Below, piece by piece: positions 19,482-28,504 of a stretch of 38,943 nucleotides of DNA. Position numbers and translations under genes: made by a program. This DNA is from Treponema sp. (GTDB lineage: Bacteria > Spirochaetota > Spirochaetia > Treponematales > Breznakiellaceae). The stretch covers positions 1 to 38,943 of the forward strand of contig JAISGE010000143.1 in NCBI GenBank assembly GCA_031263265.1, in the 5' to 3' direction. Position 1 is the stretch's first letter. Each line of letters opens with the position of its first letter. The notes beneath the pieces were generated by a model. That model worked only from the letters and a program-made list of their open reading frames with translations. It did no database searches and was not told the DNA's origin.

Positions 19482-19941
19482 TGCAGAAAAGGTGATTAGC
19501 CGTTTGGCTGCAGCTTCCCAGACCCTCGTGGTGGCAGAGTCTTGTACCGCGGGACTGGTGGCAGACCTCTTGGCTCAGGTTCCGGGAGCTTCCCGGGTAT
19601 TCTGGGGCGCTTATATTTCCTATACGGTAGCAGCCAAGATCGCTATGCTCGGTTTGGATGCTGCGGTGATCCGACGATACGGGGCGGTGAGCCGGGAAAC
19701 TGCCTGTGCCATGGCCCAGAGTGCACTGCAACGGAGCGGCACTGATATGGCTGCTGCGGTAACCGGTTTGGCAGGGCCTGAAGGGGATGGTACAAACGTG
19801 CCTGTAGGAACCGTATGGATAGCTACCGCGGTACGGGGGGATGAAGTGCAGGCTCAGGTATTTCACTATACCGGTTCCCGGCAGGACTTGCGTTGTGCTG
19901 CGGCGAGAGCGGTTATAGGAGAACTCATACGCCGGCTTTAG
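19474..19941 (+). CDS. pncC: CinA C-terminal domain protein (nicotinamide-nucleotide amidase)
   Basis: TLVVAESCTAGLVADLLAQVPGASRVFWGAYISYTVAAK; AAAVTGLAGPEGDGTNVPVGTVWIA. Confidence 0.92.
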   Translation: MSDAEKVISRLAAASQTLVVAESCTAGLVADLLAQVPGASRVFWGAYISYTVAAKIAMLGLDAAVIRRYGAVSRETACAMAQSALQRSGTDMAAAVTGLAGPEGDGTNVPVGTVWIATAVRGDEVQAQVFHYTGSRQDLRCAAARAVIGELIRRL

Positions 19942-20210
19942 TTAAACTGAAGAGTACATAAACGATTTTGTTCAAGTGGGTGGCTTGACAGAGAAAATGC
20001 TCAAAACTATATTAAGGAAAGAGGATAATGAAACCGCGAATGGGCTTGTATTATCCTTATAATAGCTGTAATTGAAAGCTATAATCCTTCAAATGAAACA
20101 TACTAATCTTAACAGGAAACGACCGGCTTGGGGTATAAGAGGGTAGATGCTTCTCATTTTGTTCTTCCAGGAACGAAATAACGAGAAATAGAACAATAGA
20201 TGATATGTTG

Positions 20211-20329
20211 AGGTTGTTTCAAAACTTCAGGTTTGAAACAGCAACCTTTAAAAAACGCAGGCTCTCGAAGCTAAAGTCTTGAGAACCTGCAAGAGCCAAC
20301 TAAACCCTTGCCCGAGTTTTGAATGGCTC
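20211..20329 (+). promoter_or_regulatory. Structured leader of rho: three consecutive stem-loops
   Basis: TGTTTCAAA/TTTGAAACA (20215-20240), GCAGG/CCTGC (20257-20290), GAGCCA/TGGCTC (20293-20329). Confidence 0.55.
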
Positions 20330-20377
20330 AGTTAATCGAATAATACAACAAAATAATTGAATAGGTGGTTTACATCA

Positions 20378-22204
20378 ATGGCAGTAGTACGGAAAAGTCG
20401 AAAAGTTGAAACAACGGAACATGAAGAAGCCATGGCTTTTGATCGGGAAAACCTGCTCAAGGAGAACAGTATAGACAAGGCTGAATCCACGATCCGGTCT
20501 TTCGAGGGTACCCTTGAACCAGGAGTTCCAGAAGCCAGGGATTGGGAAGCGCCGATGGTTTCGGAAGAATTACGGGACGATGAGGCTTTGGATGAAGAGA
20601 ATGGGGAACGGCCAAACGGCCGGGTGGTGGTGCGGACAAAACTTCGACGAACCTACCGGACTCGTTGGGAATCGGGAACGCCTCCTGAAGGGGCAAGCCC
20701 CGAAGAAGTTCCTGCAGTAGATACGTCTTATCCAGCTCCCGCCAAAAACCGAAGTCGGGGCGCATATAACCGTAGCGTGGCTAATGCTGCAGGAGGATCC
20801 GGGGTATCCGCTCCTTCTGGTGAAGGGGCTCCGGTACTGCCCCTACCGACTTTACCCAAGAACCTTCCTTCTATGCCGGACATTTACGGTAAACCTGAAC
20901 CCAGGATGGATCAGGATAATGGCAAGTCCCGGCTCTGTATCAATGAACTCATCCGGCTTAACATGATAGATCTACGGGAATTGGCAGGGTGTTACAGTAT
21001 TTCCCATGAAGATATGATGTCCTTAAAAAAGCAGGAGATTGTCTTTGCCATCCTCAAGGCCCATACAGAACGAGGAGGCATCATCTATGCCTATGGGTCC
21101 CTGGAAATACTCCCGGATAGCTATGGTTTTTTGCGGAGTCCCCAGAATTCCTACCTGCCTGGGCCAGATGATATTTATATCAGTCCCAGCCAAATCAGAC
21201 TTTTTGCCCTTAAAACCGGGGATACGGTCTATGGCCAAATCCGCAGTCCCAAAGAACAGGAGCGTTTCTTTGCCATGCTCCGGGTGGAGACGGTGAACTA
21301 TGATGATCCCACCGTAGCCCAGAACCGGATTCCCTTTGATAACCTCACCCCCTTGTATCCCAATCAAAAACTCGATCTGGAAACCATTACCGAAGATTTT
21401 TCCACCCGGATTATCAATCTTTTTTGCCCCATTGGAAAAGGGCAGCGGGCTATCATTGTGGCGCCTCCCCGAACTGGAAAGACCATTATGATGCAGAAGA
21501 TCGCCAATGCCATTACTAAGAACCATCCTGAAGTATACCTTATTGTGCTACTCATTGATGAGCGGCCTGAAGAAGTTACCGATATGGAGCGAACGGTCCG
21601 GGCAGAGGTTGTTTCCTCTACTTTTGATGAGCAGGCTTCCCGGCATGTACAAGTTACCGAAATGGTCTTGGAAAAGGCCAAACGGTTGGTGGAACACAAG
21701 AAGGACGTGGTGATTCTCTTGGATTCTATTACCCGGCTTGCCCGGGCCTATAACCAGACCATCCCTACATCGGGGAAGATCCTCTCAGGGGGTGTTGATT
21801 CCAATGCCCTGCATAAGCCCAAGCGTTTTTTTGGAGCAGCCCGGAACATTGAGGAGGGGGGGAGTCTCACCATCATTTCTACTGCCTTGGTTGAAACCGG
21901 AAGCCGCATGGATGAAGTTATCTTTGAGGAGTTTAAGGGTACTGGTAACTTGGAAATTAACCTTGATAGACGGCTCTCTGATAGGCGGCTCTTTCCAGCT
22001 ATCAACATCAAGAAGTCTGGCACAAGGAAAGAAGAACTCTTGCTTTCCGAAGAAGAACTCCAGAAAATATGGATCCTTCGAAAAGTTATCAACCCTATGG
22101 AAGATATCGAGATCATCGAACTGCTAGTTGACAGGATGAAGAAAACCAAGAATAATGAAGCGTTCCTCAAATCTATGAATACCGGAACTGCTGGTATGGA
22201 TTGA
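20378..22204 (+). CDS. rho: Transcription termination factor Rho with long N-terminal extension
   Basis: [20 protein letters not shown]-like region; [95 protein letters not shown]. Start ATG 20378 (MAVVRKSRK). Confidence 0.96.
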   Translation: MAVVRKSRKVETTEHEEAMAFDRENLLKENSIDKAESTIRSFEGTLEPGVPEARDWEAPMVSEELRDDEALDEENGERPNGRVVVRTKLRRTYRTRWESGTPPEGASPEEVPAVDTSYPAPAKNRSRGAYNRSVANAAGGSGVSAPSGEGAPVLPLPTLPKNLPSMPDIYGKPEPRMDQDNGKSRLCINELIRLNMIDLRELAGCYSISHEDMMSLKKQEIVFAILKAHTERGGIIYAYGSLEILPDSYGFLRSPQNSYLPGPDDIYISPSQIRLFALKTGDTVYGQIRSPKEQERFFAMLRVETVNYDDPTVAQNRIPFDNLTPLYPNQKLDLETITEDFSTRIINLFCPIGKGQRAIIVAPPRTGKTIMMQKIANAITKNHPEVYLIVLLIDERPEEVTDMERTVRAEVVSSTFDEQASRHVQVTEMVLEKAKRLVEHKKDVVILLDSITRLARAYNQTIPTSGKILSGGVDSNALHKPKRFFGAARNIEEGGSLTIISTALVETGSRMDEVIFEEFKGTGNLEINLDRRLSDRRLFPAINIKKSGTRKEELLLSEEELQKIWILRKVINPMEDIEIIELLVDRMKKTKNNEAFLKSMNTGTAGMD

Positions 22205-22255
22205 GGACTTTATCTTTTTACATTTTGCTATTTAAGGATATCAAAGGATTACGAT

Positions 22256-22459
22256 ATGAAAGAGAAAATTCATCCTAAATATGTACCGGCTAAGATTACC
22301 TGTGCCTGCGGGAATGTGATCGAAACTCGTTCTACGGCTCGAGACATCAAGATCGAAATTTGTTCTGCCTGTCATCCCTTCTTTACGGGTAAGCAGAAAC
22401 TGGTGGATACTGCAGGCCGTATCGAACGATTCCGCAGAAAGTACAATATCAAGGACTAA
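22256..22459 (+). CDS. rpmE: 50S ribosomal protein L31 (zinc-binding C+ type)
   Basis: [63 protein letters not shown]. Confidence 0.96.
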   Translation: MKEKIHPKYVPAKITCACGNVIETRSTARDIKIEICSACHPFFTGKQKLVDTAGRIERFRRKYNIKD

Positions 22460-22503
22460 CAAACCAAGGCGGTGGGATCTGATTGATCAAGGGAACGTGA
22501 ATC

Positions 22504-24102
22504 GTGCAGCACGAAGAAACCATCGAGGTTGAATTATTAGACACCACCCTCAGAGACGGCGCTCAGGGACAGGGGATTAGTTTCTCTATACAGGATAAAC
22601 TCTCCTTGGTTCAGGTCTTGGATGAACTGGGGATTACCTGGATTGAGGCAGGGAATCCTGGGAGCAACCCCAAGGATATGGAATTCTTTCACCGTGCTAA
22701 GCATCTCAAACTGGAACATGCCCGGCTCTGTGCGTTTGGTTCAACCCGGAAAAAGCATATCCCTCCAAAGGCGGATCCGCACCTTCAGAGTCTTTTGGAC
22801 GCTGCTACTGAAACTGTCGTGATCTTTGGGAAAAGCTGGAACCTCCAGGTAACCGATGTATTGGGGGTGAGCCTTGAGGAGAATTGTACCATGATCGCCG
22901 AGACCGTGGCTTTTCTCAAGGAAAAAGGCCGTACCGTAATCTACGATGCAGAACACTTCTTTGACGGCTGGCGCGCTCATCCTGAATATGCCCTTAAAAC
23001 GCTGTATGCAGCCCTGGAAGCAGGGGCGGATCGGCTTGTGCTCTGTGATACGAATGGAGGCAACTTTCCCGATTGTATCGCCCAAGGAACCGTCGCCGCG
23101 CTAAAGCTGATACCTCCTACCCAAAACCCGCCTCTGGTAGGTATCCATGCCCATAATGATGCGGATATGGCCAGTGCCTGTTCCCTCACCGCAGTGCAAG
23201 CCGGATGCCGCCATGTCCAGGGAACCCTTTTGGGATTTGGGGAGCGGTGTGGCAATACAAGCCTGGCAGCGGTAATCCCCAGCATCGTGCTGAAATTGGG
23301 GCTTCGCTGTCTTCCCAGGGGAAAATTAGAACAGCTTTTTCAGTTGAGTCATCGGGTTGCGGAGATTGCCAATGTAGCGATTCCCGACAATATGCCTTAC
23401 GTGGGAGCCCATGCCTTTTCCCATAAAGGGGGGATGCATGCCGACGGAATCCTCAAAGTACGCCGTTCTTTTGAGCATATTGATCCTAGCTTAGTGGGGA
23501 ATGACCGGCATTTTCTTATGAGCGAGGTAGGGGGCAGATCCGTTATTGCCGAACGGGTCAAGAAACTAGATCCAACTATTTCCAAGGATCATCCGGTTAC
23601 GGCAGCTTTAGCCTTACGGCTCAAGGCCCTGGAAGCTGTGGGCTGGCAGTTTGAAGGGGCTGATGCTAGTTTTGAACTTTTAATCCGTCAGGAACTAGGT
23701 ACCTATAAGCCCCTGTTCAAGATCGATGCCTATCGGGTAGTGAGTGAGCATCCCAGCGGAGGGTCCATTGCCTGCGCTCATGCCTGGGCTAAGGTATGGG
23801 TGGACGGCCAGCATGAAATAGCCGCGGCCGAAGGAGACGGACCGGTGAACGCCCTAGACGGCGCACTCCGCCGGGCACTGCAACGGTTTTATCCTGAACT
23901 GGAACAGGTGCGGCTTTTGGATTACAAGGTCCGGGTCATTGATGGTAAAGACGCCACTGCTGCCAAAGTCCGGGTGCTTATCGAATCCACTGACGGGGTC
24001 AGCACATGGAATACCGTAGGGGTTTCTGAAGACATCATCAATGCCAGCCGTGCTGCCCTCGTAGATTCTATCGAATACAAACTTTTGGCTGTCCATCTTT
24101 AG
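22504..24102 (+). CDS. cimA: Citramalate synthase / alpha-isopropylmalate synthase family (GTG start)
   Basis: ELLDTTLRDGAQGQGISFSIQDKL, VILYDAEHFFDGW-like segment VIYDAEHFFDGWRAHPEYAL, LCDTNGGNFP, GIHAHNDADMA, C-terminal LeuA allosteric-like domain. Confidence 0.9.
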   Translation: MQHEETIEVELLDTTLRDGAQGQGISFSIQDKLSLVQVLDELGITWIEAGNPGSNPKDMEFFHRAKHLKLEHARLCAFGSTRKKHIPPKADPHLQSLLDAATETVVIFGKSWNLQVTDVLGVSLEENCTMIAETVAFLKEKGRTVIYDAEHFFDGWRAHPEYALKTLYAALEAGADRLVLCDTNGGNFPDCIAQGTVAALKLIPPTQNPPLVGIHAHNDADMASACSLTAVQAGCRHVQGTLLGFGERCGNTSLAAVIPSIVLKLGLRCLPRGKLEQLFQLSHRVAEIANVAIPDNMPYVGAHAFSHKGGMHADGILKVRRSFEHIDPSLVGNDRHFLMSEVGGRSVIAERVKKLDPTISKDHPVTAALALRLKALEAVGWQFEGADASFELLIRQELGTYKPLFKIDAYRVVSEHPSGGSIACAHAWAKVWVDGQHEIAAAEGDGPVNALDGALRRALQRFYPELEQVRLLDYKVRVIDGKDATAAKVRVLIESTDGVSTWNTVGVSEDIINASRAALVDSIEYKLLAVHL

Positions 24103-24127
24103 TCGTGTCATTTCAAGCTGCGAGAGC

Positions 24128-24157
24128 TTGAGGCAATTAAGGTATTCCCATTATAAT
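24128..24157 (+). promoter_or_regulatory. Candidate promoter producing a leaderless pgsA transcript
   Basis: TTGAGG (24128-24133), 18-bp spacer, consensus TATAAT (24152-24157), ATG at 24164. Confidence 0.5.
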
Positions 24158-24163
24158 AAAGCC

Positions 24164-24763
24164 ATGAAACTTGCCAATAAAATTACGTTGTTGCGGATCG
24201 TTCTTGCGCCGATTCTTTTTCTCATTTTTTTTATCCCCCTGATAAGCAGCCGCTGGGCCGTGGTGTCGGTTTTTATCATGGTTCCCCTGCTCATTATTGC
24301 GGAACTGACCGATTTTTTCGATGGTTATTACGCCCGTAAACGCGGTGAAGTGAGCAGTTTTGGTAAGTTATTTGATCCGTTTGGGGATGTGATCCTGCAT
24401 TTTACCCTATTTATCTGCCTGACCCTTACGGGAGCGGTGCATCCTTTGGTCCTCGCGTTGATCTTTTACCGTGAATTTTCCATGAATTTCGTCCGACTCC
24501 TGGCTATAGAAAAAGGGGTCGCCATTGGAGCCGGGAAAGGCGGAAAATTTAAAACCCTGTTTTATATCGTTACCATTTTTTATTTTCTGCTTTTTGAAAG
24601 CCTCCGCCGCTTAGGTATCGCCATACCAGAGGTGCCGGTTTTACCGATAATCGCCGCGCTCCTCAACATCGGATGTGTTATTACCGCATATAGTTCCTTC
24701 ATCTCATATCTTGTTCATTTTAGGACCCTGATAACCGGTAAGCATAGCGAACGGTCCCCGTAA
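24164..24763 (+). CDS. pgsA: CDP-diacylglycerol--glycerol-3-phosphate 3-phosphatidyltransferase
   Basis: MKLANKITLLRIVLAPILF; CDP-alcohol phosphatidyltransferase motif variant ELTDFFDGYYARKRGEVSSFGKLFDPFGDVI. Confidence 0.9.
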   Translation: MKLANKITLLRIVLAPILFLIFFIPLISSRWAVVSVFIMVPLLIIAELTDFFDGYYARKRGEVSSFGKLFDPFGDVILHFTLFICLTLTGAVHPLVLALIFYREFSMNFVRLLAIEKGVAIGAGKGGKFKTLFYIVTIFYFLLFESLRRLGIAIPEVPVLPIIAALLNIGCVITAYSSFISYLVHFRTLITGKHSERSP

Positions 24764-24861
24764 CAGTACCGATCTGTTGAGACCATAAACCGGATTGATT
24801 GCGAGAAATTGACATAACCATGGAGATCGCTTAGTGTATAAAGGGACGTGCAGGAGATACC

Positions 24862-24960
24862 ATAAGCCTCACCGACATCATAGGCAAGAAAATCAGGGGT
24901 TTCGGTTCGCTCCAGAGGATCGATTGGCTAAAAAAGGCGAGTATAGAACAGATTATATGA
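24862..24960 (+). other. Possible 32-codon mini-ORF (AUA or non-standard start) coupled by ATGA to the next CDS
   Basis: AGGAG at 24852-24856, five nt before ATA; ISLTDIIGKKIRGFGSLQRIDWLKKASIEQII*; its TGA overlaps the ATG at 24957. Confidence 0.35.
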
Positions 24961-25187
24961 AAAGATACGAGATGGTACGGGAAATATTCAACTCTTGTAG
25001 TAATAACCAGATGCGGGATGTGTTTATTAAAGAGATCGAGACCGATAGCGTAGATCATTCGGTACAGGAATTCCTTATCGGCGCCCAGGTACAGTACGAA
25101 AAACAGGAGAATCCCGATGGCTCGGTCATCTTCGACATAGACACCGACGGGATAAAGCAACGGATCACCTTCACCGAACTTGCATGA
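24957..25187 (+). CDS. Small conserved-looking protein of unknown function
   Basis: MKRYEMVREIFNSCSNNQMRDVFIKEIETDSVDHSVQEFLIGAQVQYEKQENPDGSVIFDIDTDGIKQRITFTELA. The track ORF from 24834 has an implausible basic/His-rich N-terminus. Confidence 0.65.
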   Translation: MKRYEMVREIFNSCSNNQMRDVFIKEIETDSVDHSVQEFLIGAQVQYEKQENPDGSVIFDIDTDGIKQRITFTELA

Positions 25188-25339
25188 TGCATCTGGTTCA
25201 GGCGGATGGATTGGGGTAACGCACGGTGTAATAGGCACCCGCTTCTTTTATCTCTTCTTATTTTATAGTATATTTAAGCTAGTTTCAAAACACGTACTGA
25301 AATAGGGTTAATATAAAAAATGTTAAGAGAGGAGAGCCA

Positions 25340-26581
25340 ATGAAACTATACAGCCGTGGACAGGTAATACGGTTTTGTGGGTTGAGCAGTCTCATCGTTG
25401 TCATGGGTGCGGTGTTTTTTGGATTGCTGACCCATAAAAGGGATGCTGCTCAAATTAGTGCTGGGGCAGGTTCCAGGGTATCGGAGCAGCACCAGGCAGA
25501 TCTGCCGGACTTGGGCTATCCTCAATCCGTCCAGCTCAATACCGCGGATCTCCTGCCTTATACCGAGGATGAACGGGAAAATATCACGATCTATGAACGG
25601 CTTAATGAGGCGGTGGTAAACATCACCACTGAAACCGTAGCCATCAACTGGTTTCTTGAGCCGGTACCCCAAGAGGGAGGTTCTGGATCGGGGTCCATCA
25701 TTGATACCCGGGGCTATGTATTAACCAATAACCACGTAATAGACAACGCCTACAAGGTGTTTATCAATCTTGCCGATGGGAGTCAGTTTGAGGGAACCGT
25801 GGTTGGAACTGATTCGGAAAATGACATCGCGGTTCTTAAATTCAATCCTCCCCGAGGCGTTGAACTGCGAACCGTACCTTTCGGGTCTTCCGGGAATCTC
25901 AAGGTAGGTCAGAAGGTATTGGCTATTGGGAATCCTTTTGCACTGGAACGAACCTTGACGGTGGGTATTGTTTCTGGTCTAGGTCGTCCCATCCAGACTT
26001 CCAAGCAGCATATCATCCGGGATATGATCCAGACCGATGCATCTATCAACCCGGGGAATTCCGGAGGTCCTCTGCTTGATACCCAGGGCCGTATGATCGG
26101 CATCAATACCATGATCTATTCTCCTTCCGGGGGATCCGTGGGTATTGGGTTTGCAGTACCGGTGAATACCGCCAAGCGGGTAGTAGCCGAACTCATCGAA
26201 TATGGAAAAGTCAGGCGGGGCTGGATTGACGCATCAGTGGTACAGCTTTTTCCTGCCCTGGTCCGGTATGCAAAATTGCCGGTGTCTACCGGGCTCTTAG
26301 TTTCCCGGACCAAGCGGAGCGGTTTCGCAGACCGGGCAGGTATCCGTCAAGGCAGCGAACCAGTACGGTACGGTTCTAGTGTGATTTATCTGGGGGGAGA
26401 CATCATCACCGCGGTTGACGGTATGAAGACCGATACTCTGGCGGATCTCTACTCGGCCTTGGAAGATAACAAGCCTGGAGAAAAGGTGGCCGTAGAAATC
26501 CGGCGCGGGGGAGAAACCATAAAAGTGGAGATGACTTTGGCAGACCGGGAAGAAGTGTTAAACCCTGAAGGGGTACGCTAA
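25340..26581 (+). CDS. htrA: HtrA/DegP-family serine protease with one PDZ domain
   Basis: GSGSIIDTRGYVLTNNHVIDNA, SENDIAVLKF, DASINPGNSGGPLLDTQGRMIGINTMI, C-terminal PDZ. Confidence 0.95.
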   Translation: MKLYSRGQVIRFCGLSSLIVVMGAVFFGLLTHKRDAAQISAGAGSRVSEQHQADLPDLGYPQSVQLNTADLLPYTEDERENITIYERLNEAVVNITTETVAINWFLEPVPQEGGSGSGSIIDTRGYVLTNNHVIDNAYKVFINLADGSQFEGTVVGTDSENDIAVLKFNPPRGVELRTVPFGSSGNLKVGQKVLAIGNPFALERTLTVGIVSGLGRPIQTSKQHIIRDMIQTDASINPGNSGGPLLDTQGRMIGINTMIYSPSGGSVGIGFAVPVNTAKRVVAELIEYGKVRRGWIDASVVQLFPALVRYAKLPVSTGLLVSRTKRSGFADRAGIRQGSEPVRYGSSVIYLGGDIITAVDGMKTDTLADLYSALEDNKPGEKVAVEIRRGGETIKVEMTLADREEVLNPEGVR

Positions 26582-27298
26582 CTAGAGTCTTCCGGTTTGA
26601 CGGTAACTGAGATAGGCGGTTTCAGAAAATATCAGATGATCGAGAAAATGTAATCCGAGGAGTTCTGCAGCAGCTTTGAGCCTGAGTGTGATGTCATCGT
26701 CTTCGGTAGAGGGGGTAAGCTGGCCGGAAGGGTGGTTGTGAGCCACAATCACCGCACTGGCCCGATCCAGGAGCGGATCGGCAAATACTTCCCGGGGATG
26801 TACGATGGTCCGGTTAACCAGACCAATAGTAACGATCCGTACTGCCAAGACCTCATGGGCTCCATTCAATGAAAGACAGATAAAACGTTCCTGTCTGCGA
26901 TCCGCATGGTGGCGGATCAGATCATAAATATCCTGGGGATGATGGATCCTAGTTCCTGCCACGCCCCATCGCCGTCTGCTGAATTCCAGCATGGCCACGA
27001 TGGAACAGGCCTTGCTCTTCCCCATTCCTTGGAAAAGGGACAGTTCCTTTACCGGAGGAATCCCTTTTTCTTGATCTAAGCGTTCCAGTAATGCCTTTGC
27101 CAAGGTGTGGGTATGTTTGCTCCGCATACCCACATTGAGGAAGATGGCAAGTAATTCCTGATCGGACATCGCATCAGGCCCGGCGCTGATGAGTTTTTCC
27201 CGGGGATCTTGCTCCTGAGAGAACATACCGGATTCGACCCCCTGACCAGGATCCCGGACTTCAATGGTGTTACCACAATCTAAATAGATACAATCCAT
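26582..27298 (-). CDS. radC: RadC-family JAB domain protein
   Basis: PREKLISAGPDAMSDQELLAIFLNVG; LSLNGAHEVLAVRIVTIGLVNRTIVHPREVFADPLLDRASAVIVAHNHPSGQLTPSTEDDDIT. Confidence 0.95.
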   Translation of the reverse strand: MDCIYLDCGNTIEVRDPGQGVESGMFSQEQDPREKLISAGPDAMSDQELLAIFLNVGMRSKHTHTLAKALLERLDQEKGIPPVKELSLFQGMGKSKACSIVAMLEFSRRRWGVAGTRIHHPQDIYDLIRHHADRRQERFICLSLNGAHEVLAVRIVTIGLVNRTIVHPREVFADPLLDRASAVIVAHNHPSGQLTPSTEDDDITLRLKAAAELLGLHFLDHLIFSETAYLSYRQTGRL

Positions 27299-27350
27299 AC
27301 CCTAATAACGATACGGTTATGGGTTATGCTTTAAGACCGCCCCAAAAATG

Positions 27351-28433
27351 TTAGTGTTGTTCCAGAGCTGCTGCCAGTGCCTGGCGGGGATCGCCCTTAG
27401 CCGTCAAGGTTTTCGCAGCAGCGATAAACAGGGGTAGATCCTCACCGGAACGTTCATAGAGGGCCTTGAAATAATCCCCCTCATCGTAATAGAGGCGGAA
27501 GAGTTCCAGATATCCATTATTCACCGGTAAACGGGAAAAGCCCCGGTACGCATCGCTGTTGAATCGGGTTTCATATTCTGCAGCAAACCGGTTTTGTGCG
27601 GCCTGGATCAGGGTTTCCTTCTGCTGCAACTTTTCTGCTCGATCCAAGGAACTGGTATACAAGGCATCTAACTCGGCTATCATGCCCTGTATGAACGCCA
27701 GGTAAGCCGCCTGATCTCTTTCAGCATCTATCATGCGCTGGTATTCCTCAGCATCAGGACCAAAACGCTTTTCCATGTAAAGCCGGGCTCCCTCACTGCC
27801 CACAAATTCTGCCAATTCCTCGTTGAACTGGGATTGCCCTTTCAGATAGACCGTGGCATGTAAGGTTTCATGGATAATCAGATCCGCCAGATGATAGATA
27901 GGATAGTCCCGCATATAGGAATAGAGGGGATCTGAAAACCAACCCAAGGTGCTAAAGGCATCAACCTGCCGGATCCATACATCAAGCCCCTGTTTCTTGA
28001 GCTTTTCCGCTTCCTTACGGGCATCCTCTGGATTGAAAAAACCCTTATAGGGAACCTTACCCACCACAGGAAACCACCACTCATGCCGGGCAAAGGAATC
28101 CGCTGCAGATGCAGAAACTACTGCGGCTAAGTAGTCCCGATTAAGCGCAACGTATCGGGTATAATTGGTGCTTTCCTTGAGTCCCAGTTCTTCGACGGCA
28201 AAGCGACGAATATCCTGAATGGCTTCCACGAAGCGGCGGTTTTCCTCAAACTCCTCGGGAGTAGCCGTATCCAGGAGGGATTCCAGAGGAATCCCCCGGT
28301 GCAGATACCCCAGCATGGTGAAGCCCTGTTTCAGGGTATAGCAGCCGGAAAAAAACACCATACCGCCAAGAAGGAGAAAGGTCCCTCCTGCTACCGGCAG
28401 GAAGGACCATAGAACGGAAGGTATTGGTTTCAT
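27351..28433 (-). CDS. Putative zinc aminopeptidase, lipoprotein (COG4324-like)
   Basis: Lipobox-like MVFFSGC; HEXXH motif HETLH in LIIHETLHATVYLKGQSQFNEELAEFVGSEGA. Confidence 0.82.
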   Translation of the reverse strand: MKPIPSVLWSFLPVAGGTFLLLGGMVFFSGCYTLKQGFTMLGYLHRGIPLESLLDTATPEEFEENRRFVEAIQDIRRFAVEELGLKESTNYTRYVALNRDYLAAVVSASAADSFARHEWWFPVVGKVPYKGFFNPEDARKEAEKLKKQGLDVWIRQVDAFSTLGWFSDPLYSYMRDYPIYHLADLIIHETLHATVYLKGQSQFNEELAEFVGSEGARLYMEKRFGPDAEEYQRMIDAERDQAAYLAFIQGMIAELDALYTSSLDRAEKLQQKETLIQAAQNRFAAEYETRFNSDAYRGFSRLPVNNGYLELFRLYYDEGDYFKALYERSGEDLPLFIAAAKTLTAKGDPRQALAAALEQH

Positions 28434-28504
28434 TAAAGGTAAGTATAATGAAGAAAAGGAAGAGTGAGTAGATCAGATGAGTGGATATAAGACCGCATAC
28501 CACC

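Noticed and set aside
24820-24960. In-frame TAG as a pyrrolysine or recoding codon
   Set aside because: Only four codons precede it, no SD is seen before the ATG and no recoding element or Pyl gene is visible; kept only as one option in the mini-ORF finding.
24831-25238. Minus-strand 135-aa ORF opposite the small protein gene
   Set aside because: Antisense to a better-supported ORF; composition looks non-coding with no recognisable motif.
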